A DNA stretch of 64,000 nucleotides from Rhizophagus irregularis (GCF_026210795.1 NC_089442.1:248001-312000), one strand, 5' to 3'. Positions 1-11,264 are shown, numbered from the stretch's first letter. Notes: a model not told the origin generated them from the sequence alone. Translations and numbers: made by a program.

Positions 1-664
1 TTTCGCGCGAAAATTCTTGCCAGGGACCCGGCCCATTGATGGCCCCTCCAATCCAGCAGTTATCGTGAGTGCCGCAGACTCGACCTTCGATGGCTCTTGG
101 GATATCAATACTGATTCAATTGTATATTTGAAAGGCCTCTCCTGGACCATTGGCGAGTTACTTGCAGACAGTAAGTATGCAAATGACTTTGCCGGCGGAA
201 AATTTATGCACGCATTTCTCTCACCATACGACTATCATCGTCAGCATGCTCCTGTCGATGGCAAAGTGCTCGAAGCCAAAGTCATTCCAGGCCAGACCTA
301 TCTTGAAGTTAATATTAAAAAACATTCTGACGGAAAACATAGACTCATTCCTACTCGAGGACTTGTTTCTCCGGACTCTGCAGGGTATCAATTCTGCCAG
401 ACTCGCGGTCTAATTGTAATTGATTCGCCGAAAGTTGGAAAAGTGGCTGTTTTACCAGTCGGTATGGCTCAAGTGTCCTCTGTGGTCCTCTCCGTCAAGG
501 AAGGAGATGAAGTGAAGAAAGGGGATGAGTTATCTTATTTCCAGTTTGGTGGGTCTGACATTGTTCTCTTGTTCCAAGCGCAGAGCAAAGTTAAAATACT
601 TGCTAACGAACACAAGCATTATCGCGTGGGCGAACAGATTGCAATTGCTCATATTGCTGAATAA
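1..664 (+). CDS. Phosphatidylserine decarboxylase-like protein, 3' part (cut by window edge)
   Basis: The reading frame is open from base 2 to the TAA at 662-664, so the gene begins outside the window; no real start is visible (the TTG at 17 is internal). The product shows the PSD signature HAFLSPYDYHRQHAPVDG at bases 209-262 and a GGS tripeptide (Ser codon 554-556) where PSDs cleave themselves to form the pyruvoyl cofactor. The family decarboxylates phosphatidylserine to phosphatidylethanolamine in membranes. The GGS followed by Asp, instead of the bacterial LGST, fits the PSD-related branch found in fungi, whose members are not all proven PE-forming enzymes. The exon is clearly richer in GC than its flanks. 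A decayed inverted copy lies at 2351-2965. The family call is solid; the exact substrate is inferred. Confidence 0.82.
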   Translation, partial: FARKFLPGTRPIDGPSNPAVIVSAADSTFDGSWDINTDSIVYLKGLSWTIGELLADSKYANDFAGGKFMHAFLSPYDYHRQHAPVDGKVLEAKVIPGQTYLEVNIKKHSDGKHRLIPTRGLVSPDSAGYQFCQTRGLIVIDSPKVGKVAVLPVGMAQVSSVVLSVKEGDEVKKGDELSYFQFGGSDIVLLFQAQSKVKILANEHKHYRVGEQIAIAHIAE

Positions 665-1235
665 TCATGAAATATTTAATACTCAAGAATATGTAATTTT
701 TTTACATAAATTATCACATTATTTTTGCAACCTTGGGCTATTTATTCTACACTTGTAAATCACGACCTATGTAATCTGAATAATAAAGTAAAATAGTGAT
801 TTTATAAATATATAAAAATTCCATATATTTAAAATAAATTTATAAATTAATTTGAATTGTGTAATGACTGTAACATGTAGTATGCTTTCCGCCAATTACT
901 ATTCATAGAATTAATTTGTTCCGTTCATTTTCGTGGGATAATATCACGATTTTTAGCTAAAAGTAAATGGTGTTATAAAAAGATAAATAAATTATAATTA
1001 TCTATATGAAGAAAATGAATAAAAAATTTCTCTCTCCGTTGATGATACCACGTTTTTATGGTCAATATTCATGTTGTAAATCGTCACAAATCAGCGCATG
1101 TCATCGGAAATCGGAATCGGCGTAATATATCATATAAATTTATTAAATTTAAAGACTTTTATATTTTTGTTCATGCTACTGCTTATTTCCAGAATTTGTG
1201 TGCATAATTTACCATATGATTTAAGTTCATTGAAA
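1..1235 (+). repeat. Left arm of a large imperfect inverted repeat
   Basis: The PSD gene end plus about 570 bp downstream reappears in reverse complement at about 1910-2965. Matching stretches include the segment after the stop codon (665-790 against 2225-2345) and the far end (1195-1235 against 1910-1950). The right arm lacks much of about 800-970 of this arm. Apart from the PSD gene, no gene is seen in 665-1235. Confidence 0.75.
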
Positions 1236-1909
1236 ACAACGGGCTGTTGCTAGTACATACTTTATAATAAAAATATTTCTGTGAAAAATGTTGATCTGTG
1301 TTTATATTTCCATGTTTTTTCCATAAATGTATCATTTTCACGAAAGGCACGGAATATTCGGATAAAAATTTTTATAGGGATTTCGATTAAGAATTATATA
1401 AAATTTGTTTTTTTACTTCAAATCACCTGGAGTGATCATCACCGTCGGCCAGAATTATTAATTTTTACCGGCATTATATTTTTTTAATGCTGGTCAATCG
1501 TCATAATTTAAGTCACCGGTGATCATCACCCTCGTGAAATTCAAAATTTATTGTATTTGTTATTCAAAAACTTTTGTAAATATTATTACAATGAAGTGTT
1601 TCATACTAAGGATTTTTTTATAATTCTAAAATCTATTAATCTACCTTTATTTGATTGTTTTATAAAGAGTTTAATGAATCAAATGAACGTGATAAATAAG
1701 ACCTAATTTATATAAAAAAAAAATCCTGGAACCGCCAACTGAATATAAGGAAAGTAGATCGATCGAATCTTTAGTTTTTTTTTCATAAAAACATAAAACA
1801 CGTCTAACAAACAGATCATTGGTATTATCGATATACATAATATCGATAGAATTTTTTTGTTTTAACTTATAACCTGTATAATATTATCAATAATATCAAT
1901 GCAATACTT
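1236..1909. other. Spacer between the inverted-repeat arms; no gene seen
   Basis: AT-rich sequence separating the two arms of the PSD inverted duplication. It has two short related segments with GTGATCATCACC near 1432 and 1517, and long T and A runs. No ORF with recognisable content. Confidence 0.6.
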
Positions 1910-2350
1910 TAAGATGAACTTAAATCATATATTGAATTGTGTACATAAATTCTGGAAATAATCTGTAGCATGAACAAAAAATATTAAAGTCTTTAAATTT
2001 CATAATTTCAATGATAAAATTATGATATATCACGCGGAAATCTGCCGATTCCTACATGCACCGATTTGTAACGATTACATAAACACGTGGGATCGATGGA
2101 GAGAGAATTTTTTTATTCATTTTCTTTATAAAAATACTTATAATTTGTTTTTTTTTTATAGTAACATTTACTTTTACAACAATATTGCCAATAAAATATA
2201 TAGATCTTCTGATAAACTTATAAAATCACTATTTACTTTATTCAGATTACATAGGTCGTGATTTACATGTGTAGAATGGCCTAAGGTTGTAAAATCTTAT
2301 GATAATTTAATGTAAAAAATACATATTCTTATGTATTAAATATTTCGAAA

Positions 2351-2965
2351 TCATTCAGCGATATGAGCAATTGCATCTGTTCGTCCACGCGATAATGCTT
2401 GTGTTCGTTAGCAAGTATTTTAACTTTGCTCACAAGAGAACAATAGCCCTGTTCAATTCTAGATCGGACCGGATTATTGGTTACAAAAACGATCAGCGGT
2501 CAGTCAAACCGATCCACGAAAATAGGTGTTCGCCTCTGATCGATTTTGATAAATTAACGTGATGCGTGTCAGCGACCAACCATATTTATTGTTTATGATA
2601 TGATACGATCGAGCCATACAAATTGTGCTCAATTGTAACTGCGGTTTGACCGGTTAATTGTTTTCCGATCTGAGCGATACGACCTAGAATTGAACAGGGC
2701 TAATGTCAGTTCCACCAAAATGGAAATAAGATACTTCACTTCATCCTCTTTCTTAACAGAGAAGACCACAGATGACACCTGAGCAGCTGAGCTATATTAA
2801 CTGGTAAAACAGCCACTTTTCCAATCAACTCATAAAAAAAATTCTGGATAAAATTTCATTTTTCTAGTTTTATTCTGAAGAAATTCAGATACGTGATTAT
2901 TTTTTATAAGGCAGGCCGCGAGCCTGGCAGAATTGATATCCCGGAGAGTCTGGTGCATCGAGTCC
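2351..2965 (-). pseudogene. Decayed inverted copy of the PSD-like gene 3' end
   Basis: Read on the minus strand this is the C-terminal part of the gene at 1-664. The stop is TGA at 2353-2351 in place of the parent TAA. The frame is destroyed by a deletion of about 10 bp near 2430, insertion of the MITE at 2445-2701, a small deletion near 2736, and replacement of part of the coding sequence by unrelated AT-rich sequence near 2815-2905. Similarity ends in the segment corresponding to parent bases of about 360-390. A functional product is not expected. Confidence 0.8.
2445..2701. mobile_element. 257-bp MITE inside the PSD pseudogene
   Basis: The element is bounded by inverted repeats AGCCCTGTTCAATTCTAG (perfect over 18 bp, then near-identical for a few more). 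It is flanked on both sides by AAT (2442-2444 and 2702-2704), consistent with a 3-bp target duplication. The intact PSD gene at 1-664 gives the empty site, with the sequence continuous across the AAT. It has no ORF, so it is non-autonomous; the superfamily cannot be assigned from these data. Confidence 0.85.
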
Positions 2966-3240
2966 CGGACTTCACAACTATTCGTCTCACCGGTAACATA
3001 ATGGGTGTTAAGCGTACTCAGTGATGAATAGCAGCTCGGCCCACTCTGAATCACGTGTTTGGCCCGTCGTGTTATTTATCACTTGAGTAAACTGTCACAT
3101 AGGGAACCGTACTCCACCTCCACAACTCTTATGTTACACACCGCTGAATGTCACCGTACTCCACTCAACATCCTCACCGGACTCCACAACTATTCGTCTC
3201 ACCGGTTTTTATCCAGATCGAAACACTAGATTCAAGGACG
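2966..3240. other. GC-richer stretch of unknown nature with a short direct repeat
   Basis: This piece adjoins the PSD pseudogene. A segment containing CAACTATTCGTCTCACCGGT occurs twice (about 2977-2996 and 3188-3207). No protein similarity is recognised on either strand. It could be the continuation of the duplicated segment upstream of the visible PSD part, which lies outside the window. Confidence 0.4.
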
Positions 3241-3284
3241 CAATAAATGCAGGTCATATACATATACAGTAATTTATATAATTT

Positions 3285-3750
3285 ATATATATTGTTCTAA
3301 TTTAGTAATTATTATAACCTCGAACTTTAAAAAAGAAAATGGCGTAATAACAATTACATCAAATTTCATGTAACGCGTTGCTGACAATAATTTTTAAATA
3401 TTATAATAAGTTTAAACGTAAATTTTTCTTTAAAAATAAACATATTATAATATCTTTTCGATAAAAATAATAAAAATTTTTTCGTTCCTAATTAAGTAAT
3501 TATTATAACCTCAAAATTTTTTTTAAAAATAGCGTAATAACAATTACACCAAATATCATGTAACGCGTTGCCGACATATACAGTAATTTTTATAAATCCT
3601 TTTTGAAAAAAAATATATTTTTATACGATGGTTCTAATTTAGTAATTATTATAGCCTCAAAATTTTTTTTACTATCCCATATTCGACGAACTTACAAAAA
3701 GTGGAGCAATAACAATTACATCTAATTTCATGTAGCATATTGCAGACTAA
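3285..3750. repeat. Three diverged direct repeats of about 90-115 bp
   Basis: Units at about 3294-3385, 3484-3575 and 3632-3747 each contain TAGTAATTATTATA(A/G)CCTC, then a GCAATAACAATTACA-like segment and a TCATGTA(A/G)C-like end. They are spaced by AT-rich sequence. Not coding. Confidence 0.7.
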
Positions 3751-3802
3751 ATATGTTTCAAAATTGAGCGACGCAAAAGTATTTTGGCTTGCAATTTAAC
3801 CG

Positions 3803-4860
3803 CCAATTAACCATTTTTTTTGTGAAAAGTTCTTGATCCAAAGCCAACTATTCCATATACTAATTTTTTATTTTAAAAATACGTTAATTTTATTTTATTT
3901 TATAATTTTTTTATTTTTTAAGTAAAGACAATAAAACTAGTTACAAAGATTTGCAAAGAGCGAAAATGGAGAAACTAATTATAAAATCCCACCGAAGTTG
4001 ATTAATACGTTACGTCGTTACGAATTATTTTTGATCAGCTGACCGGAATAAAGTATAGTTTTTGATAAAAAATGGTTTATTTCGTAATATCTTTGAAAAA
4101 TTCGTGTTCATTTTTCCTACAAATAATATTTTATAATTTATAAAAATATTTATATTGTTTAATACTGTACTTTAATATTATTATCAAATAAAATAGTTAC
4201 ATATTTAAGTCTATCCGGATACTGTCGTACAAACTCCATGAGATGGCACGATGATTATACTTTTCTTCATGAAAGCAAGTTGATGTACAAGTATTGATAT
4301 ATAGGTAAAGTATAAATAGTACGAACTAATCCCAATTAACCATTTTTTTTGTGAAAAGTTCTTGATCCAAAGCCAACTATTCCATATACTAATTTTTTAT
4401 TTTAAAAATACGTTAATTTTATTTTATTTTATAATTTTTTTATTTTTTAAGTAAAGACAATAAAACTAGTTACAAAGATTTGCAAAGAGCGAAAATGGAG
4501 AAACTAATTATAAAATCCCACCGAAGTTGATTAATACGTTACGTCGTTACGAATTATTTTTGATCAGCTGACCGGAATAAAGTATAGTTTTTGATAAAAA
4601 ATGGTTTATTTCGTAATATCTTTGAAAAATTCGTGTTCATTTTTCCTACAAATAATATTTTATAATTTATAAAAATATTTATATTGTTTAATACTGTATT
4701 TTAATATTATTATCAAATAAAATAGTTACATATTTAAGTCTATCCGGATACTGTCGTACAAACTCCATGAGATGGCACGATGATTATACTTTTCTTCATG
4801 AAAGCAAGTTGATGTACAAGTATTGATATATAGGTAAAGTATAAATAGTACGAACTAATC
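3803..4860. repeat. Recent 529-bp tandem duplication
   Basis: Copy 1 (3803-4331) and copy 2 (4332-4860) are head to tail and nearly identical; the only difference I noticed is a C/T change near 4170 against 4699. Both begin CCAATTAACC and end ACGAACTAATC. No ORF of note. The near identity indicates a young duplication, or an assembly artefact. Confidence 0.92.
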
Positions 4861-5833
4861 AATTTTTTTTTCGATACTTTAATATTAGAATCAGTTTCCT
4901 TTTTGGTTAATGCAAAGCTATATCTTGGACAAGAAATTATGAAATTTGGGAAGAAAAAGTTTAATGGTTTTATATTGAAAGTAATAATTTTTTATTACAT
5001 AATAAATTTCAAAATTTTTTTATGTATTTAGAAACTTCTTTTAAATATTGATAATAATAAGCATTTAATAAGGATTTTTACATAGTCTATCCTTTCAAAT
5101 TTATTCGTTACGACATATTTCAAAGATTACTCGGAGAAAGTTTCAAAGTTATAAATTTTCGTTACATTTCGGACGTGATTACAGTGATGTGTCACATTAC
5201 GCGAATTTCATCATATTTGAATCTGCAAACACTTATATTATGAATGTCAAGGAAAAAAAATGCACAATTAGTGTAATTGAAGCAATGGAAGAAAGGCTGT
5301 TACATAAAATATATTATAAGGAATGTTATATTTTTTTATATTATTAATAAATATAGAATATTTATTGTTTAATATTGAATATAATTTCATGAACGTACAA
5401 GAATGGCGAAAATATTTACCAATTTCTTCTTTTCTGAAATTAAAATCTAACGGAAATAATATAAAATATTGGTATATGGAATAAGTTTCTGAGATCAAGA
5501 ACCTGTATATTAAAAGGTTATTATAAAAAATTGTTCAAAGCTTCAAAGACTTGTGTACCAAACTTTTTTTTTGGTTATAGTTACATCGTTTGATGAGCCG
5601 GTTAAACTAGCAGCCGACTTCTGTTTGTCACTCAATTTTGGCGTAAAATTTTGGTCTACAATCACGCAACGCGTCATTGCATAAAAATTTGTGTATTTGT
5701 TATTATGCCTATTATGCACCTTTTTTTAAAGTTCATTGCGCCACCTTTCTTTAAAGTTCATTACGCCGATCCAATAAATAAAGTTAATATATATATATGT
5801 ATTTTTTTTTTAAAAAAAAAAATTCAAATCATA
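4861..5833. promoter_or_regulatory. Intergenic region upstream of kinase gene A
   Basis: No gene is seen. It is AT-rich and ends in a run of T followed by a run of A (about 5802-5822) just 5' of the chosen ATG at 5834. The same arrangement occurs 5' of kinase gene B (about 30839-30871). A short GGTTAAACTAG segment near 5600 also recurs upstream of gene B near 30700, so part of the promoter was copied with the gene. Confidence 0.45.
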
Positions 5834-8800
5834 ATGGCGTCCCAAAATAATATTAAGTGTAAAAATTGTAGTGATTTTTATACAAATATAAAACACAAGT
5901 GGTGTAAACCATGTCAAATAAATAAAGTAAATAGTCTTAAAAATAATATTGCAAATTCGACTAGTGGAAATGAAAAAATTGATTATTTCATTCAAGAAGC
6001 ACAATTAAAATTTGAAAGTTATAAGGATACAATAGTTGAATGGATACCATATAATCAATTTAGTGATATTAAAGAAATAAGTAAAGGTAATTTTGCCACA
6101 GTATATTCGGCAATATGGAATGACGGTCCATTACAACATGATGAACATTATGAAGAGTTGAGGAGAACATCTAATAAAGAAGTTATTTTAAAACGTTTAT
6201 ATAACCTACAAAATATCATCAATGATTTATTATATGAGGTTTGAAATTTCTAATTCCTTTGTAATTTTATTTAAATACTTAAATTATAATATTTTTTATA
6301 TTTAATAGGCTAGAGTATATTCTATTGAAAAAAGAAAATATGCCTATCTCAAAATATATGGAATATCTCAAAATCCTGATACAAAAGATTATATTTTAGT
6401 TTTTAATGATGGTTACTGTCTAAACTGTGGTAAAATCGTATATACATATAAATGGTGTAGATCATGTCAAATAAATAACTTGAAGAATCGGTTTGAAAAC
6501 TGGACTAGTGGAAATGAAAAAATTGATAGATTTATTCAAAAAATGCAATTAATGATTAGTTATTATGATGATATAATAGTCGAGTGGATACCATATGGCC
6601 AGTTTAATAATATTAAGGAAATAAGTAAAAGTGATTTTACTGCAATATATTCAGCAAAATGGAAAGATGGACTATTACAATTTGATAAGAATTGTAGAGA
6701 ATTAAAAAGAGAACTTAATAAAGAAGTTGCCTTAAAATATTTTTATAGCTCACAAAATATCAATGATTTTTTATTTGAGGTATGGGATTTCTAAATTTTA
6801 TAATTAACATTTAAGTACTTTTTATTAAAATAACCGTTTTTATGTTATATTTTAACAGATTAAATCATATTCCATTAATAAATTTTCCACTATTCCGTGG
6901 ATATATGGAATATCCAAAAATCCTGATACAAAAGATTATATTGTAGTCCTTAGTAATGACTATTGTGAAAATTGTAGTGAATTATATACAGATATATATT
7001 ATAAATGGTGCAAACCATGTTTACTAAATAATTTGAGAATTAATTTTAATTTTACAAGCTGGACTAGTGGAAATGAAAAAATTGATGAACTTATTCAAGA
7101 AATGCAACTTAAAATTAATAAATGGAATGATATAATAGTTGAATGGGTACCATATAATCAATTTAATGATGTCAAAGAAATAAGTAAAAGTAATTTTGCT
7201 GCAGTATATTTAGCAGTATGGAAAGATGGTCCATTACAACGTGATGAACATAATGAAGAGTTGAAAAGAACACCCAATAAAGAAATTGCATTAAAATGTT
7301 TATATAATTCTCAAAGTTTTACTAATGATGAATTTTTAAAAGAGGTATGGATTTTTAATTAATTTGTTATTTAATTTAAGTATTTTATTTGTTATAATAA
7401 TTTTTATATCTTAACAGGTTAAATCATATTCTATTGAAGTCAATTCATATAATAGGATTCTTAATATGTATGGAATATCTCAAAATCCAAATACAAAAGA
7501 TTATATTATAGTTCTTGATAATGCTTATTGTGAAAACTGTAGTGAAGTATATACAAATATAAGAGAAAAATGGTGTAAAACATGTCAATTAAATAATTTC
7601 AAAAAATACTTTTCACATGAAATCAGCAGAAATGAAAAAATTGATGATTTTATTCAAGAAATGCAGTTTGAAATAAATAAATGGAATGACATAATAATTG
7701 AATGGATACCATATAATCAATTTATTAATATTAAAGAAATAGGTGAAATTGGGTTTACTACAATATATTCGGCAATATGGAAAAATGGTCCATTACAGCA
7801 TGATAAGCATTATGGGATATTGAAAAGGATATCTGATAAAAAAGTTACTTTAAGATGTTTACATAATTCACAAAAGATTACAAATGAATTTCTAAATGAG
7901 GTAAAAGTTATTTCTTAAAATTAAGTATTTTTTCAATGTAGTAATTTTTTTTTTATTATTTAACAGGTTGTTAAAGAATTCTCTATTGTAAAGGAAGAAT
8001 CATCTCTTCCTAACTTATTTGGAATATCTCAAAATCCGGATACACAAGATTATATTATAGTAGTTGATAATGATCGTTGTGAAACTTGTAACAAAATATA
8101 TACAGTTATATGTCGTAAATGGTGCAATCCATGTGTATTAAATAATTTAAGAAAAGCATTCGTAAATTGGACCAGTGGAAATGAAATAATTGATAATTTC
8201 ATTCAAGAAATGCAATTAAAAATTAATAATTGTAATGACCTAATAGTTGAATGGATACCATATAATCAATTTAATAATATTAAAGAAATAATCAAAAATG
8301 ATTCTTTTGCAGTATATACTGCAAGTAGTAACCAAGTTTTTAGTAACGTTTTATTAAAAAAATTTTTTAATTCACAGAATATTACTAATGAATTTTTAAA
8401 TGAGGTATGAATTTATTTTTTTTAAAATTTAATTAAATTTTTTTTTTATAATAATTTTTCTCATATCTTAATAGATTAAATCATACTCCATTCATATGTT
8501 TGATAGTATTCCTATAATATGTGGAATATCTCAAAATCCAGATACAAAGGATTACATTATAGTATTTCAAAATGGTTGCTGTAAAAAATGTGGTAAAACA
8601 TATACTGTTACAAATATAGGGTGTAAACCATGCCAAATAAATAGTTTAAAACAAAATTTTGCAAACTGGACTAGTGGAAATAAAGAAATTGATGAGTTAA
8701 TTAAGGAAATACAATTAGAAGGTGGTAATTATGGTGATACAATAGTTGAATGGATATCATATAATCAATTTAATAATATTAAAAAAATAAGTAATAAAGA

Positions 8801-9499
8801 TGCCTCAAATATAAGATACTCAGCAATATGGATGGAAGGTCCATTACATTATGGTTATGAGTTTGAAAGGTTACTATCTTATAAAAAAGTTGTCCTAAAA
8901 TATTTATGTAATTCACAAGATGTTAACAATGAATTTTTAAATGAGGTATGAATTCATTTTTTTTTGGATTTAATCAAATACTTAGCTAATATATAATTTT
9001 TTAATTTTAATAGATTAAAACTTATTCCATTAATAATAATGGTAAGGAAAATCCTAATTTATATGGAATATCTCAATATCCAGCAGATACAAAGGATTAT
9101 ATTATAGTACTCCAAGATAGTTATTGTAAAAATTGTGGTAAATTATATACAGAACTACATTATGAATGGTGCAAACCATGCCAAATAAATAATTTAAAAC
9201 AAAATTTTGCAATCTGGACCAGTGGAAATAAAGAAGTTGATAATTTAATTCAAGGAATGCAATTAAAAATTGATCATTATGATGATATAATAGTTGAATG
9301 GATACCATATAATCAATTTACTGATATTAAAAAAATAGGAAAAGGTGGTTTTGCTACCATATATTCAGCAATATGGGAAGATGGTCCATTAGTAAATGAT
9401 TATGGACATGATGGAAAGTTGAAAAGAATACCTAATAAAGAAGTTGCTTTAAAGTGTTTAGATAATTCACAAAATATCAATAATGAATTTTTAAATGAG
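5834..9499 (+). repeat. Sevenfold tandem exon array in kinase gene A
   Basis: Seven homologous exons of 405, 471, 486, 483, 438, 471 and 486 bp, all multiples of three, are separated by introns of 66-79 bp. Donors are mostly GTATGA/GTATGG after a GAG codon, and acceptors precede an ATTAAA or GTTAAA-like start. Loop sequences by module: SKGNFATVY, SKSDFTAIY, SKSNFAAVY, GEIGFTTIY, IKNDSFAVY, SNKDASNIRY, GKGGFATIY. The four ribbon cysteines are present in all seven. The beta3 Lys is kept except in module 4 (Arg). Confidence 0.9.
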
Positions 9500-10741
9500 G
9501 TATGAATTCCTTTTTTTTTTTGAATTTAACTAAATATTTTTTAATATATACTTTTTTTGTATCCTTAATAGATCAAAGAGTATTCTATTAAGTGTCGTGA
9601 TGTAATTCTTAATTTATATGGAATATCACAGAATCCAGTTACAAAAGATTATATTATGGTTCTTGATTATGCAGATGGTGGAAATATTAATAATTATAGT
9701 TATATTAATATAAATTGGTATTGGTTTGAAAAATTAAACGTATTAAATTATATTATTTTAGGTCTTAAAAAAATTCATGAAAATAAAATGGTTCATCGTG
9801 ATTTTCATACAGGAAATATATTATTATCTTTAATGGCTACTGATGAAAGATCTGGAAATGTATTTAGTAGAACATATATTTCAGATATGGGATTATGTGG
9901 AGAAGTTGGAAATATAGATAATAAAAAAATTTATGGAGTTATGCCTTATGTAGCCCCAGAAGTATTAAGAGGTAAACCTTACACTCAAACAGCAGATATA
10001 TACAGTTTTGGTATGATTATGTATTTTATAGCAACCAAAAAACAACCTTTTGCAAATTGTGCTCATGATAAAATATTAGCATTAAATATATGTAATGGAA
10101 TTAGACCTGAGATAAATGAAAAAGAAGTTCCAAAATGTTATATTGATTTAATGAAAAGGTGTTGGGATTCAGACCAATATAATAGACCAAGTGCTATTGA
10201 AGTACATGAATTGATTGAATTATTTTGTAATTCTTGCAGTTATAGAATGGGAGCTAATAAAGATAAGGAAATTGAAAAGCAATTTAAAGAAGCAGAAGAA
10301 TATAGAAAAGCAAATTATTTATCTATAGGAAATAGTCAATTAACTAATCACCATCCACAAGCTTATTATACTTCTCGATTGCTTAATCCATTTACCAAAG
10401 ATCTTCCAAAATATGACGATATTAATAATAAAAATTCAGTAAATATCGTCGATTCTATGGAGTACGTTAAATCTATTTTTATATATTTTTTTATATGAAA
10501 AATTTATTAAGTATTATTTATTTTGTAGGGTATCAACAGAAGATGAAAGTCTTAATCCATTTACCAAAGACCTTTCAAAGTATGACAATATTAATAATAA
10601 TTCAGTAGAAATCTTCGATTTTACGAAGTATGTTAAATCTATTTTTGTTTATTTTTTATATGAACATTTATTAAGTATTATTTATTTTGTAGGATATCAA
10701 CAGAAGATGAAAGTAAAAATAAACAATCAGAAGAAAAATAA
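5834..10741 (+). CDS. Kinase gene A: seven tandem zinc-ribbon/kinase N-lobe modules plus one catalytic C-lobe
   Basis: Predicted exons: 5834-6238, 6309-6779, 6859-7344, 7418-7900, 7967-8404, 8475-8945, 9014-9499, 9572-10461, 10529-10627, 10693-10741; 1425 aa. Exons 2-7 each encode a beta4-beta5 segment (YGISQNPDTKDY-like), a CxxC-x(9-11)-CxxC ribbon, a TSGN linker, and glycine loop to alphaC, ending FLNE-like. Exon 1 lacks the first part. Exon 7 supplies the intact loop GKGGFATIY (1027-1035) and VALK Lys1065. Exon 8 supplies HRDFHTGN (1155-1162), DMG (Asp1185) and APE (1208-1210). Modules 1-6 have eroded loops. Introns 1-7 are all phase 0. The ATG at 5834 was chosen because gene B has the matching start. 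The protein resembles Glomeromycotina TKL-like kinases; substrates are unknown. Alternative splicing of module exons is possible. Confidence 0.82.
10382..10719 (+). repeat. Tandem duplication of the tail exon and intron of gene A (period 169 bp)
   Basis: The segment from CTTAATCCATTTACCAAAGA at 10382 through the following intron recurs from 10551. It creates the extra 99-bp exon 9, which gene B lacks. Both introns use strong donors (GTACGT, GTATGT) and a TTTTGTAG acceptor, and both keep the same phase. Confidence 0.85.
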
Positions 10742-11264
10742 AAAATTTAGAATAATGGTTGAAAGATAAATTAATATATATATATTGAACGTGATATAAT
10801 ATGATAACATTTAAATTGATATTTTATTGGTTGATTATCTTAAGGATTATCTATTGACATATGCATGTGAGATTATGAGATCATGTGGTAATGTCACGTC
10901 ATCGTCATGTCAAATTTTGTTATTTTAATAAGCAAGATAAAAATTAATGGTATGTTAAATATTAAATATTCTTTATTTGATGTAGTTTTTGTTCAACACT
11001 GATTATAGAGTATATGTAAGTTATTTATTTTACATAAATAAATCAGTTTGTAATTGAACGATAATTTGATAAATATATGATTCGTTAAAAGTTTTCATCT
11101 TAATATTTAATAATTATATGAAATTGTTATGTGATTATAGTTTATGTGTATTAAAATCTATTTGTTTTTATTTGTTATTAAGAACTTCAAGTTCTGGATA
11201 AATTGTTGCATCTGATTGATCATATGTATTGCAGATTTATTTCTTCAAAATATTTATTTGGCCT
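10742..11264. other. 3' flank of kinase gene A, partly shared with gene B
   Basis: No gene is seen. The piece around 10985-11070, containing GTTCAACACTGATTATAGAG, is repeated at about 35910-35990 behind kinase gene B. The duplication of the locus therefore extended past the stop codon. Confidence 0.6.

Larger units (their letters stand above)
1910..2965 (-). repeat. Right arm of the inverted repeat
   Basis: Reverse-complement copy of the left arm, covering the downstream flank (1910-2350) and the decayed PSD coding part (2351-2965). It carries small deletions, a replacement of about 85 bp near 2815-2905, and the MITE at 2445-2701. Similarity to the visible PSD gene fades near 2965. Confidence 0.75.
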
